Source: Bacillus suaedaesalsae
GTDB lineage: Bacteria; Bacillota; Bacilli; Bacillales; SA4
NCBI RefSeq assembly: GCF_016890225.1
Contig: NZ_JAFELM010000013.1
Coordinates: 62,001-126,000 of the forward strand
Direction: 5' to 3'
DNA: 64,000 bases
The notes under the pieces were generated by a model that searched no databases, was not told the DNA's origin, and saw only the letters and a program-made list of their open reading frames with translations. The number at the start of each line of letters is the position of its first letter. The first letter of the stretch is position 1. The translations under genes and the position numbers were made by a program. Below, piece by piece: positions 6,616 to 15,302 of this stretch.

Positions 6616-7014
6616 CTAGTCAGCCTTAGGTAATAACTTAATTAAATCTTGATCCAAACTCGTCACGCCTTCTTGGAAAACCAGTCTTGTTTTAAAGCGA
6701 TAGCTAATTCCTTGACCTGTTGGAGTAAGTGATGGAGAAATATAAAATGAAAACGGAATGTATTTGCAATCCTCCGATTCAATACATGATTCTGATAAAA
6801 TCGTGCTCGAATCCACAACTTCCTCTGTCTCATTCGTTACATCTATTTTAATTAAATCACATTCAATTCTTTTTATTTGTTGTTCTACAGTACCACCATT
6901 AATCGAGAAATGACCTCTAATGGAGTCACCAAGTCGAACATCCTCTCTTTCAAGGACTAAGTCTACTTTTGCAGACCCTATGCCTAGTAACGACATGTAT
7001 TTTCTTAATAACAT
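6616..7014 (-). CDS. spo0M: Half-length Spo0M-like (arrestin-fold) protein
   Basis: The 132 residues match the N-terminal arrestin-like domain of Spo0M: LGIGSAKVDLVLEREDVRLGDSIRGHFSINGGTVEQQIKRIECDL, then the second sheet ending FKTRLVFQEG. B. subtilis Spo0M is about 258 residues, so the C-terminal arrestin half is missing; the normal stop, ribosome binding site (AGGGGG, 7 nt) and tight operon spacing argue that this is a genuine short form rather than a broken gene. Spo0M affects sporulation and cell division through protein contacts. It is the first gene after the yybP-ykoY riboswitch at 7102-7250. Confidence 0.75.
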   Translation of the reverse strand: MLLRKYMSLLGIGSAKVDLVLEREDVRLGDSIRGHFSINGGTVEQQIKRIECDLIKIDVTNETEEVVDSSTILSESCIESEDCKYIPFSFYISPSLTPTGQGISYRFKTRLVFQEGVTSLDQDLIKLLPKAD

Positions 7015-7101
7015 CTATGCGCCCCCTATTGATTCATTTATCTATTTACTATTGTTACGTTCTTTAAGCTGAAAGGTTTCATATCAAATTTAAAATAAAT
7101 A

Positions 7102-7250
7102 GACCTTTACCAATAGGTAAAGGCCACATATATCATACCTCTACCTATGCTGGTAAAGGTCTCGCTAACAACTTATTCGTTGCCAAGCATAGCCGAGGGT
7201 TTAAACCCTGTGTTGACGACTTTGCTGTTAAAGCTACTCCCCTTTAGGAA
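7102..7250 (-). promoter_or_regulatory. yybP-ykoY manganese riboswitch with terminator
   Basis: On the minus strand the RNA reads TAAAGGGGAGTAGC at the 5' side (7233-7246) and GCGAGACCTTTACC at the 3' side (7151-7164), the two conserved loops and P1 pairing of the yybP-ykoY (Mn2+) aptamer. Between them lie stems including GGGTTTAAACCC and CAACGAATAAGTTG. Downstream a terminator, GGCCTTTACC/GGTAAAGGTC (7102-7124) followed by TATTTATTTT, can compete with the aptamer's CCTTTACC strand. Mn2+ binding in this class turns expression on. It controls the Spo0M-like/DUF1232/nucleotidyltransferase operon rather than an obvious Mn exporter. Confidence 0.88.
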
Positions 7251-7306
7251 TATTTAATTTACTTGTAGATATTGTAAAATGACTTAATTATTCTGTCAAT
7301 TCATTT

Positions 7307-8101
7307 TTAATCACCGTTTAAAATGTTACCAATGCCACCTAATATACTACCTTCACCTGTTGATCCACCATTTTTCGGTGCACTAGCAAAAATACGGTCA
7401 GCCAATCGACTGAAGGGTAAAGATTGAATCCATACTGTCCCTGGACCTTGAACAGTCGCGAAGAATAACCCTTCGCCACCGAAGAATGCTGTTTTTACTT
7501 TGCCTACAAATTCAATATTATAATCAACATCTCTTGTCATCGCTACTAAGCAGCCAGTATCGATACGAAGCTTTTCCCCTGGCTGCAAGTCTCGACGTTG
7601 AATCGTGCCACCAGCATGTAAAAATGCAAGACCGTCACCTTCAAGCTTTTGCATAATAAAACCTTCTCCACCAAAGAAACCTGTACCTAATTTACGTTGA
7701 AACTCCACTCCAACAGAAACACCCTTCGCTGCACAAAGAAAAGCATCCTTTTGACAGATCACTTTTCCATTCAACTCACTCAAATCTACAGGAATGATTT
7801 TACCTGGATATGGAGCTGCAAAGGATACGTGTTTTTTTCCTACACCATTATTTGTAAAAACGGTCATGAATAAACTTTCTCCTGTGACTAAACGCTTTCC
7901 AGCACCTACTAGCTTTCCTAGTAAGCCCTTACTTTGAGAAGAAGATCCATCTCCAAACACCGTTTCCATCTCAATTCCATCTTCCATCACCATCATGCCA
8001 CCAGCTTCAGCAACCGCACTCTCACCTGGATCTAACTCTATTTCTACAAATTGCATATCATCTCCATGAAGCTTAAATTCAATCTCATGCGCGTTTTTCA
8101 T
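7307..8101 (-). CDS. AIM24-like TIGR00266 family protein
   Basis: 264 residues of the TIGR00266/AIM24 beta-prism family: the opening [42 protein letters not shown], two [19 protein letters not shown] glycine motifs near residues 140 and 210, and a short glycine-rich tail ([20 protein letters not shown]). Family members are soluble, trimeric-looking proteins without an established reaction; the mitochondrial relative affects inner-membrane organisation. No signal peptide is seen. ATG at 8101 is preceded by a modest site (AAGGTAGGAAAAGGAT). Its own terminator is not obvious; transcription may run into the riboswitch region. Confidence 0.85.
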   Translation of the reverse strand: MKNAHEIEFKLHGDDMQFVEIELDPGESAVAEAGGMMVMEDGIEMETVFGDGSSSQSKGLLGKLVGAGKRLVTGESLFMTVFTNNGVGKKHVSFAAPYPGKIIPVDLSELNGKVICQKDAFLCAAKGVSVGVEFQRKLGTGFFGGEGFIMQKLEGDGLAFLHAGGTIQRRDLQPGEKLRIDTGCLVAMTRDVDYNIEFVGKVKTAFFGGEGLFFATVQGPGTVWIQSLPFSRLADRIFASAPKNGGSTGEGSILGGIGNILNGD

Positions 8102-8187
8102 ATCCTTTTCCTACCTTCTTAATTAAGTTGATAGTAACTATACGCTTTGCTTTAAAAATGGTTTCAGATTTATGTAAAAAAATTTGT

Positions 8188-8324
8188 CTTCTGTTAAAGT
8201 ACATTGTTGATTTTTAGCTGTATGACGATTTGTAGTGGACGGTGCAAGACTCATGAAGGAGTATAGCTACGAAGGCACCCGTAGCAAAAAGGAAAGGAGT
8301 ACCTTACGCGAAAATCAACAGAGA
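8188..8324. repeat. GC-rich dispersed repeat P, copy B (shortened)
   Basis: Shares CTGTTAAAGTACATTGTTGATTT, GTAGTGGACGGTGCAAGACTC and GTAGCAAAAAGGAAAG with copy A at 3616, but lacks about 25 bp of the GC-rich centre. The inner inverted GTTGATTT / AAAATCAAC is kept. Confidence 0.7.
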
Positions 8325-8330
8325 CAAATG

Positions 8331-8357
8331 AAAAAAAGAACGAGGAGATCCTCGTTC
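8331..8357 (-). terminator. Terminator of the DUF3231 gene
   Basis: GAACGAGGATCTCCTCGTTC stem (8338-8357) followed on the minus strand by TTTTTTTC; just 6 bp past the stop codon. Confidence 0.88.
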
Positions 8358-8363
8358 AATCCG

Positions 8364-8876
8364 TTACACTAGCTCTGGTACTTTTACATGCAATGGCGGT
8401 GGCACTAACCAGCCTTTTTCTTTATTTAATCGTAATACCTTTAATCCATATTGTGCTTTCACTGTATGGAATTGACCGAACATCGTCGCTATATCTTCAC
8501 GAACTGATTGTGCCATTTGTTGACTACACATAATTAAACCTGCTGCAATATCTGCTGAAATCGCAGCACTAACTTCAGGATCATTAATTCTTGCACCCGG
8601 AGGGATTTCTTCTAAGTTTGCTTCTGAGCGTTCAGGAGGTGCTGGTGGTAAAGCAATCCCGTTTGCCTTTAATATCACTTCTAATTGCTCTGTTTCATCC
8701 TTCATAGTATCAATCATATCTTCAATGATTTTTCTTAAGTCTTTATCACCTGAATGATTAAGATAAACTTGATAACCTGCAGTCATCGCTTTTGTTCCAG
8801 CTAGGTAGCTCCAAACACCATGAACTTCACCAAAATGCATAGGTTCATTTTGAGGATTTCCGCTTAATATGCCCAT
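8364..8876 (-). CDS. DUF3231 family protein
   Basis: 170 residues: MGILSGNPQNEPMHFGEVHGVWSYL opening, a helical GDKDLRKIIEDMIDTMKDETEQLEVILKANGIALPPAPPERSEA core, then IPPGARINDPEVSAAISADIAAGLIMCSQQMAQSVREDI and the C-terminal KEKGWLVPPPLHV. This is a single DUF3231 unit (ferritin-like or CotF-like helical bundle in appearance) common in sporeformers; its function is unknown. The start at 8876 is chosen because AAAGGGGTG lies upstream and the conserved N-terminus begins there; an in-frame ATG at 8921 would add 15 atypical residues. Confidence 0.82.
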   Translation of the reverse strand: MGILSGNPQNEPMHFGEVHGVWSYLAGTKAMTAGYQVYLNHSGDKDLRKIIEDMIDTMKDETEQLEVILKANGIALPPAPPERSEANLEEIPPGARINDPEVSAAISADIAAGLIMCSQQMAQSVREDIATMFGQFHTVKAQYGLKVLRLNKEKGWLVPPPLHVKVPELV

Positions 8877-9058
8877 GACTACACCCCTTTTTAATGATCT
8901 GAAATAGCATTTATGAGCCATTTCTCCTTTAGTATGTACTATGTTTAACTTCTGTTACGTTCATTTTTTTGACAAAAATTTTTCCTTATTATTGTTTCAA
9001 TTACTATAAATTTCCTTTATTCTAATAGTAACTATTTTATTCGGGGTGGTATATTAAA

Positions 9059-9295
9059 ATGGAGAAAGAAAAACTTAAATCAATACGTACTCACTTTAAT
9101 ATGACACAACGTGAATTTGCAAAGGCCATTAATTGCAGCTATTCTTTAATCGCTCTAGTGGAGTTAGGCAAAAGGAGAATTACAGAAGATCTTGAACAGA
9201 AAGTCAAATCAAAATTTAAGCTGGATGATGATCAAATTAACTACATAACTTTTATTGTTGAAGAATTTGGAAAAGGAATGAAACCGTTTATATAA
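9059..9295 (+). CDS. Small XRE-type HTH DNA-binding protein
   Basis: 78 residues that are essentially one lambda-repressor-like HTH: LKSIRTHFNMTQREFAKAINCSYSLIALVELGKRRITEDLEQKV (helices 1-4), then a short amphipathic tail. No sensory or dimerisation domain is present. GGGGTGG lies 8-9 nt before the ATG. No target or partner gene is adjacent, and the gene is followed by an R2 repeat. Probably a stand-alone regulator; its role is unknown. Confidence 0.82.
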   Translation: MEKEKLKSIRTHFNMTQREFAKAINCSYSLIALVELGKRRITEDLEQKVKSKFKLDDDQINYITFIVEEFGKGMKPFI

Positions 9296-9301
9296 CGGGT
9301 G

Positions 9302-9466
9302 CTGAACAAAAAGCGTAAGCGCCCCGTTTATCTTCAGGCACAGCAAATGTTCCGGAGAGAAGAAAAGGGTTAATTGACCTCAGGCGGGCTGGGTGCTGGA
9401 GCTAGATTAAAAATACACAAATACATAAGGATACACTCAAAATTTTATTCTTTCTTAAACTGTAAA
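9302..9466. repeat. Dispersed repeat R2, copy 1
   Basis: Contains GAACAAAAAGCGTAAGCGCCCC, GAGAGAAGAAAAGGGT, TTGACCTCAGGCGGGCTGGG, TGCTGGAGCTAGATTAA, ACACAAATACATAAGGATACACTCAA and TTAAACTGTAAAA in the same order as the copy at 47411. It is non-coding. Confidence 0.7.
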
Positions 9467-9472
9467 AAGAAA

Positions 9473-9498
9473 AAAGCTAGACGCTTTGCCCTAGCTTT
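9473..9498 (-). terminator. Terminator of the small acidic-protein gene
   Basis: AAAGCTAG / CTAGCTTT stem with a 10-nt loop; the minus strand continues TTTTTCTTTTT. It overlaps the stop codon at 9497. Confidence 0.8.
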
Positions 9499-9628
9499 AC
9501 CAATTCTCTGTATTTGCAAGTAATAAATCTATATCAATATCTTCTAGTAAAAATTCGTATTCAAACTCTTCTTCTAAATCAATAGTGGCTTCTAGTAATA
9601 AATCAATATCCTTTGCAAGTAGGCCCAT
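9497..9628 (-). CDS. Small acidic protein, 43 aa
   Basis: ATG at 9628 follows a textbook site (GAGGAGGGATTTA). The product is strongly acidic with an internal near-repeat, KDIDLLLE (6-13) and DIDIDLLLA (30-38), separated by an all-glutamate/aromatic stretch (EEEFEYEF). It has no cysteines, no signal peptide and only one basic residue. The immediate terminator and perfect ribosome binding site make it likely real despite its size. I do not recognise the family. It lies between the HTH gene and the histidine kinase. Confidence 0.65.
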   Translation of the reverse strand: MGLLAKDIDLLLEATIDLEEEFEYEFLLEDIDIDLLLANTENW

Positions 9629-9744
9629 TAAATCCCTCCTCAAGAGAATCACTGAGGTTTTCTACCCCAAGAAACAACATGTTAATACATATTTCGCTTC
9701 TCTTATTCTCTCTGTGGGGGTCATCTTACGTTTTTTTAGGATTA

Positions 9745-11886
9745 CTAATGCAAAGTAGCGACTTCTTCTTTTATATTCATCGATCCATGACCAAACAATG
9801 GTAGCTTGACAAATATGGTTGTCCCCTTGTTCACTGTGCTTTCAAAGAAAATTTCTCCTTTGTGGTTTTCAATAATGCTGTAGCTCACTGCAAGTCCCAA
9901 GCCGGTTCCTTTTTCCTTTGTTGTATAAAATGGCTGTCCGATAAGCTTTAATTTGTCTTCAGGGATACCGCATCCTTCATCCTTGAACATAATTGTCACA
10001 TAATCATTGTCCCGCTTCGCTTCAATGTAAACATTTCCTCCATGCGGCATTGCTTCAATTGCATTTTTCACAAAATTAATAAACACTTGTTTTAGTTGGT
10101 TTTCATCACAGTTGATATATACTTCTTCTAGTAAATTTGTTCTTACTTCTACATTTTTTAAGATTGCCTCTGTTTCAAGTAACGTTGCGACTTGGGATAA
10201 AATCGATGTAACTTCTCTACGTTCAAATTTTAATACGGTCGGCTTAGCTAATAGAAGTAACTCATTCAGAATAAACTCGATTCTCGTAAGTTCTGAACCG
10301 ACAATGTTAAAGTATTCTCTTCGAAGAGTATGACCTTGTTCCATTAACTGTAGGAAGCCTTTTATAGCAGTTAATGGATTTCTAATTTCATGTGCTATTC
10401 CAGCTGCCAATTGACCTGCCAGGTTTAGCTTCTCAGATTTCACCATTAATTCCTTTGCAGTGATGCGCTCCGTTATATCACGTCCGATTGCTAATATCTT
10501 ATCAATCGTTCCATTCGTATTGCGTATTACCTTTATAGACGTTTCTATCCATACGTAATGTCCCTCTCTATGGAGAAAACGTCCTGTAAAAACATCCGTC
10601 AATACGAGATTTAAATTAAGTACCTCTTCTAGCTCCTCAGGATGAATCAATTCCTTGATTGAAAAACCATTTAGACTTTCAGGTTTGTATCCTAGAATTT
10701 TCTCCACTGCTGGAGACACATAGCGAATGTTTCCGCCAAGCGTGATGTACATAATGATATCTTGAGAATTCGTTGTAATTAATTCATATAGTTCTTCGCT
10801 TCTTCTCAAGCTTTCTTGCTCTATCGTACGTTCCGTAATATCCTGAGACGTACCAATAATTTTTATTGGATATCCATCTTCATCAAACAATGCTTCCCCA
10901 TTTGATTCTACAAACCGAATTTGACCGTCTGGCTTCATAATTCGAAAGTGAAGATTAAATTGTTGATTCGTTATCGCAACCTCAAGGTTTTTGTTAATCT
11001 TTTCCCGATCTAAAGGGTGAACAATTCGTAAAAATTGCTGATAGGTTAATGTTTGGGGATCTACATCCCATCCTACAAGCTTTACCATCTCATCAGACCA
11101 TATTAGCTTGTCGCTTTCCAAATGCCACTCCCAGCTCCCTAATTTTGCGACTCGAAGTGCTGAACGCAAACTTGCTTCCGTTACTTTCAGATCAATTTCA
11201 GCTTGCTTCCTTTTAGAAATATCCTTGGCAATTCCGTATACTCCTACAATTTGACCATCAACAACAATCGGTACATTCGTTACATTTACATGAACGAGAC
11301 TTCCATCTTTACGTAGACAAGTCACTTCATATGTTTGTGGTACTCCTTTAGCAGCCTTTTCAAAATGAATTTGTGTTTTCTCTGAATGCTCAGGAATGAC
11401 AAGAGGAGTAAAATCCATTTGTAAATACTCATCCCTCGAATAGCCAAGTAATCGTTCAAAACTATTATTAAGTGATAGATAGTTTCCCTCTAAATCAAAT
11501 GAAAACACTGCGTCTGGATTTTGATCAAACAATGATCTATAATGCTCCCTACTTTCCGCAAGAAGCTTTTTCGACTCGTTTACATCACGAAAGTGAACCG
11601 CAAGTCCTTCCTCAACCGGATAGGCCCTTACATCAAACCAAGTTTTTAATGGTGAATAATACTCCTGAAACTCAACTGTAATTCTTTCGTGTAATGCTTT
11701 GTGATAGTTGGCAAAGAAAGAAGAGTTTACCGCTTCCTCAAACTCACTCCAAACCAATGTACCTAGTAGTTCTTTTTTATTTTTTTGCAACAAATTTTCT
11801 GCTTCATTGTTTAAATAGGCAAAGCACCAATTTTTGTCTAAGACAAAAAAGGCATCTCTTAAATGGTCGACGTATTTCGATTGCAT
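9745..11886 (-). CDS. Multi-PAS sensor histidine kinase (sporulation-kinase type)
   Basis: 713 residues with no membrane spans. About four to five tandem PAS/PAC units fill residues 1-480 (for example NPDAVFSFDLEGNYLSLNNSFERLLGY, and repeated DITER/DISKR ends). HisKA follows, with the phospho-acceptor in AAGIAHEIRNPLTAIKGF at His499, then HATPase_c with the N box (NFVKNAIEAM), the G1 box (DEGCGIPE) and GTGLGLAVS. The architecture and HEIRNPLTAIKGFLQLM match the soluble sporulation kinases KinA/KinE, which feed the Spo0F/Spo0B/Spo0A phosphorelay. No response regulator is adjacent, consistent with such an orphan. The ligand is unknown. Confidence 0.88.
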   Translation of the reverse strand: MQSKYVDHLRDAFFVLDKNWCFAYLNNEAENLLQKNKKELLGTLVWSEFEEAVNSSFFANYHKALHERITVEFQEYYSPLKTWFDVRAYPVEEGLAVHFRDVNESKKLLAESREHYRSLFDQNPDAVFSFDLEGNYLSLNNSFERLLGYSRDEYLQMDFTPLVIPEHSEKTQIHFEKAAKGVPQTYEVTCLRKDGSLVHVNVTNVPIVVDGQIVGVYGIAKDISKRKQAEIDLKVTEASLRSALRVAKLGSWEWHLESDKLIWSDEMVKLVGWDVDPQTLTYQQFLRIVHPLDREKINKNLEVAITNQQFNLHFRIMKPDGQIRFVESNGEALFDEDGYPIKIIGTSQDITERTIEQESLRRSEELYELITTNSQDIIMYITLGGNIRYVSPAVEKILGYKPESLNGFSIKELIHPEELEEVLNLNLVLTDVFTGRFLHREGHYVWIETSIKVIRNTNGTIDKILAIGRDITERITAKELMVKSEKLNLAGQLAAGIAHEIRNPLTAIKGFLQLMEQGHTLRREYFNIVGSELTRIEFILNELLLLAKPTVLKFERREVTSILSQVATLLETEAILKNVEVRTNLLEEVYINCDENQLKQVFINFVKNAIEAMPHGGNVYIEAKRDNDYVTIMFKDEGCGIPEDKLKLIGQPFYTTKEKGTGLGLAVSYSIIENHKGEIFFESTVNKGTTIFVKLPLFGHGSMNIKEEVATLH

Positions 11887-12240
11887 GGTCTTCCCCTCTC
11901 TTTTACCTTTATAAGAGAATAGTGGATGTTGTTTGATAGATTATGTCTGCGCCATTACTTCCTAATAAGGGGTAACATTAACCTTTTCTAAAGCACCTTA
12001 AATGTTACAAAAACCACCAACATAAAGCAGGGCAAATTGACCTACTATTATTTTGGCATTTTACCCGTCCTTGTGTCTTAGGAATATATAAATATTAGAA
12101 AGACGTATAATACTATTATTTTACTCATTTTTACCTTTTTCTGCAATTTTTTTAAGTATATTAATAGTTTTACCTATTTCCTAATGTTTGTCTTATAAAA
12201 ACTTCTTAAAAAAAGAAATCTTTATTAAACCTACATAGTA
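11887..12240. other. Intergenic region upstream of the histidine kinase (no gene seen)
   Basis: About 350 bp of AT-rich sequence between the kinase start and the sugar-cluster terminator. A GAGAGGGGAAGAC ribosome binding site for the kinase is visible. I see no open frame with a ribosome binding site, no convincing promoter and no repeat. Confidence 0.6.
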
Positions 12241-12278
12241 AAAAGGGTTGAATTCACTCTCTGAATTCAACCCTTTTT
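12241..12278 (-). terminator. Terminator of the sugar phosphorylase operon
   Basis: AAAAGGGTTGAATTC / GAATTCAACCCTTTT is a 15-bp perfect stem around an 8-nt loop with T-runs on both sides; it immediately follows the pgmB stop. Confidence 0.9.
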
Positions 12279-12279
12279 C

Positions 12280-12939
12280 TTAGCTCTTCCTAGCATTCAA
12301 TATGTTTTCAAGTGAAAGCTCTGTTGTGTTAGATACATAATAGTCTGCACTTTTTAGGCTTTCTTCATCTCCTACACCTACAGCAAACATGCCTGCACTG
12401 TGAATAGCTTCTATGCCACTTTCCGCATCTTCAATACCAATACATTGAGATGGCTCGACCTTTAACATACTTGCTGCTAATAAAAAGATATCTGGTGCCG
12501 GTTTACTTTTTTCTACTGCCGCTGCATCAGCAATGCAATCAAACTGCTCATACAAACCTAAAGAACGAAGAACTTCAGGGGCGTTTTTACTAGCAGAAGC
12601 TAAGCCAAGTAAATATCCGTTTTTCTTGATTTCTTTTAAAAGTTCTTCAATTCCCGGTAATATATCCTCATGTGTAATGTTGGTGATCAGTTGTTTGTAA
12701 TGATCATTTTTCTTCGTTGCAAGTTGTTCTTTTTCTCCTAAGGTGAAATCATGTTGTGTTTTCCCTAGTTCTAATATTCTCTCTAGTGAATCCATTCTTC
12801 CGACACCTTTAAGCTTCTCGTTAAATTCACGATCAAATGTGATACCGATTTCTTCAGCAAGAGCCTTCCATGCCAAATAATGATATTCAGCAGTGTCTGT
12901 AATGACTCCATCTAGATCAAAAATGAATGCCTTTATCAT
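12280..12939 (-). CDS. pgmB: Beta-phosphoglucomutase
   Basis: 219-residue HAD phosphatase-fold enzyme with the catalytic DxD (FDLDGVITDT, Asp8 and Asp10), the cap-domain motif KLKGVGRMDSLERIL, LASASKNAPEVL (motif II), and GIEDAESGIEAIHSAGM (motif IV). Known enzymes convert beta-glucose-1-phosphate to glucose-6-phosphate. The ATG directly abuts the GH65 stop codon (TAAATG), so the two genes are translationally coupled; the phosphorylase makes the substrate of this mutase. Last gene of the cluster. Confidence 0.95.
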   Translation of the reverse strand: MIKAFIFDLDGVITDTAEYHYLAWKALAEEIGITFDREFNEKLKGVGRMDSLERILELGKTQHDFTLGEKEQLATKKNDHYKQLITNITHEDILPGIEELLKEIKKNGYLLGLASASKNAPEVLRSLGLYEQFDCIADAAAVEKSKPAPDIFLLAASMLKVEPSQCIGIEDAESGIEAIHSAGMFAVGVGDEESLKSADYYVSNTTELSLENILNARKS

Positions 12940-15231
12940 TTAGACACCTCTTTTCAACGGAACTTTTATAGGTTTTTCATGTGTAATCGCAACTTCCTGA
13001 TTCCAAACCTTCACCATAAGTTCTTGACCAGAAATTAATGAAAACTGAATATGTTCGTTGTTCACTTCAATATGAATGAGATTGTTATGATATTGGACAC
13101 GGAAGGAATAGCCTTTCCACTGCTTAGGTATTTGTGGACGGAATACTAGTCCATCTTCCTTCACTCGCATTCCGGCAAAGCCTGCGGTAATTGCCATCCA
13201 CGTTCCACCCATATTTGCCATATGGAGTCCATCCTTCGTATTACCATGAGTATTGTCTAAGTCTAACCTGGCCGTTTCAATAAAGTAGTCATATGCTTTA
13301 TCGAGATAACCTACACGTGCTCCCATCATACTGAACACACATGATGACAATGACGAATCATGTGTCGTAATTTTCTCATAGTAATCATAGGAATTTTTCA
13401 TGATCTCATCAGATTGCTCGTCCTCTAGTAAGAAATGAGCAAGAACAGTATCTGCCTGTTTACAAACTTGGTAACGATACAATGTAAGAGGATGGTAATG
13501 CAGAAGAAGCGGATAATGCTCCTCTGGAGTACCTTCGAAATCCCACACTGCCTTTTGTAAAAACGTATCATCCTGTGGATTAATCCCGAAACTTTCATCA
13601 ACTAGCAGAAGCATATTCTCCGCAGCACGATTGAATTCGTTTAGCTCTTCATCTTCAAATTGTATTCGGTCCTTCAATGAACCCCATTTTTCAGGAGCTT
13701 TTTCCTTAATTAACTTAGCTGCTTTTACCGCCCATAGTAAATTTTGCTTAGCCATCGCATTTGTATAATAGTTGTTATTCACAATACATGTATATTCATC
13801 AGGTCCTGTTACCGTATCAATCCTAAATTGACCATTTTGATAATGACCTGTTTCTAGCCATAATCGAGCTGTTTCAATTAACACCTCTGCCCCCGCTTCT
13901 TTTATAAATTCAACGTCACCGGTCGCTAGGTAATATTGAATATAGCTATGTGCAATATCAGCGCTAATATGATACTGAGCAGTTCCTGCTGGAAAGTAAG
14001 CTGAGCTTTCGGATCCCGCAATGGTTCTCCAAGGATATAACGCACCTTTTTTATGCCCCATTTCCTTTGCTCGATCACGAGCTCCATCTAATATCGAATA
14101 GCGGTATAACAGTAGCTTTTTGGCAAGCTCTGGATTTGTCATGGTGAACATTGGAAGCAAATAAATTTCTGTATCCCAGAAATAATGACCTTCATATCCT
14201 TCCCCGGATAGTCCTTTGGCCGCGATATTGGACACACCATCTTGTCCTGCTGACTGCAATAAGTGGTACAAGTTAAATCTAATTCCTTCTTGCAAGCTTG
14301 TTTCTCCATGTATCGTAACATCTGTATTTTCCCAGAAGCGGTCTAAATAATTTTTCTGATTATGACAAAGGTGTTCAAACGGAATTTTCGATAGCTTATC
14401 GTTACTATTCACTAATGTAGAATGAATGTTTTCATATCGAAGTGTATCAGCGAAAAACGTTCTCTTTTCAACAGAAGTTTCTCCATTCAAAATGAATGAA
14501 ATGGTTGTTGTAACTCCGTTTTTCTCCACTTCATTTGAAATAGAAGAATCATTATTATGAACTGTTACGGTGGAAAGTGCCGCAGCCTTTAAACCTGATG
14601 TATAGGTTTCAACTTCAACATAAGCAGCCTCGTCTATTAGCCTAACATCCGTGACACTAAGTCGTTTTGCATGTCCACTCGCTACACGTGGATCAGTAGG
14701 ATCGGTAAAGTTTTCAACATCTCCATTTAAAGATGTCATTATTTTTACCGGCAATGCTGGTGTCACTGGAATTAAACTTATGTATTGTATGAAAACCTCT
14801 CGTTCTGTAAATGAAACAAGTCTCTTGAATACTAGTTTTACTTCCTTACCCTTTGGAGATTTCCAATGAATGTGACGTTCTGTAACACCTTTATCTAGAT
14901 GAAGGTATCTGTCATAGGAGATTACTTCACCTTCCCATAAAGAAAACTTCTCTTCCTCTTCTCCAATATAAATTTGAATGGTTTGAGTATCTATTACATT
15001 TAATAATTTTTGCTGAGTTTCTGGAAAGGCATATAACTTCTCACCATAATGAATATCGACTATGTCATGAAAAGCATTTAAATATGTCCCACGAATGGTT
15101 CGTGTACCATTCTGAAGTCCTTCTTCAAAGTTCCCTCTTATACCGATATAGCCATTACCGTTAAAAAACAAGCTCTCTTCCAATAGTAACGTGTCTAGTT
15201 CCGTTGATTTTGAATGAATTGTCCATGTCAT
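12940..15231 (-). CDS. GH65 alpha-glucobiose phosphorylase (maltose phosphorylase type)
   Basis: 763 residues, full length for GH65 disaccharide phosphorylases. The N-terminal beta-sandwich opens NGNGYIGIRGNFEEG; the (alpha/alpha)6 barrel carries GHYFWDTEIYLLPMF near 350 and the catalytic-acid motif GPDEY (Glu at about 480) followed by NNNYYTN. The enzyme splits an alpha-linked glucose disaccharide with phosphate to beta-glucose-1-phosphate and glucose. Coupling to pgmB fits that product. Maltose is likely by similarity to YvdK, but kojibiose, nigerose or trehalose cannot be excluded from sequence alone. Cytosolic; it depends on the ABC importer upstream. Confidence 0.9.
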   Translation of the reverse strand: MTWTIHSKSTELDTLLLEESLFFNGNGYIGIRGNFEEGLQNGTRTIRGTYLNAFHDIVDIHYGEKLYAFPETQQKLLNVIDTQTIQIYIGEEEEKFSLWEGEVISYDRYLHLDKGVTERHIHWKSPKGKEVKLVFKRLVSFTEREVFIQYISLIPVTPALPVKIMTSLNGDVENFTDPTDPRVASGHAKRLSVTDVRLIDEAAYVEVETYTSGLKAAALSTVTVHNNDSSISNEVEKNGVTTTISFILNGETSVEKRTFFADTLRYENIHSTLVNSNDKLSKIPFEHLCHNQKNYLDRFWENTDVTIHGETSLQEGIRFNLYHLLQSAGQDGVSNIAAKGLSGEGYEGHYFWDTEIYLLPMFTMTNPELAKKLLLYRYSILDGARDRAKEMGHKKGALYPWRTIAGSESSAYFPAGTAQYHISADIAHSYIQYYLATGDVEFIKEAGAEVLIETARLWLETGHYQNGQFRIDTVTGPDEYTCIVNNNYYTNAMAKQNLLWAVKAAKLIKEKAPEKWGSLKDRIQFEDEELNEFNRAAENMLLLVDESFGINPQDDTFLQKAVWDFEGTPEEHYPLLLHYHPLTLYRYQVCKQADTVLAHFLLEDEQSDEIMKNSYDYYEKITTHDSSLSSCVFSMMGARVGYLDKAYDYFIETARLDLDNTHGNTKDGLHMANMGGTWMAITAGFAGMRVKEDGLVFRPQIPKQWKGYSFRVQYHNNLIHIEVNNEHIQFSLISGQELMVKVWNQEVAITHEKPIKVPLKRGV

Positions 15232-15259
15232 GATGCGCTCACTCCTTCGTAATAACTCA

Positions 15260-15292
15260 GCACGCTTTCTGGGGTTAACCTAAAAAGCGTGC
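15260..15292 (-). other. Hairpin between permease and phosphorylase genes
   Basis: GCACGCTTT / AAAGCGTGC forms a 9-bp stem without a T-run after it on the minus strand. It is more likely an mRNA processing or stability element that adjusts relative expression in the operon than a terminator. Confidence 0.5.
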
Positions 15293-15302
15293 CGGGATGA
15301 TG

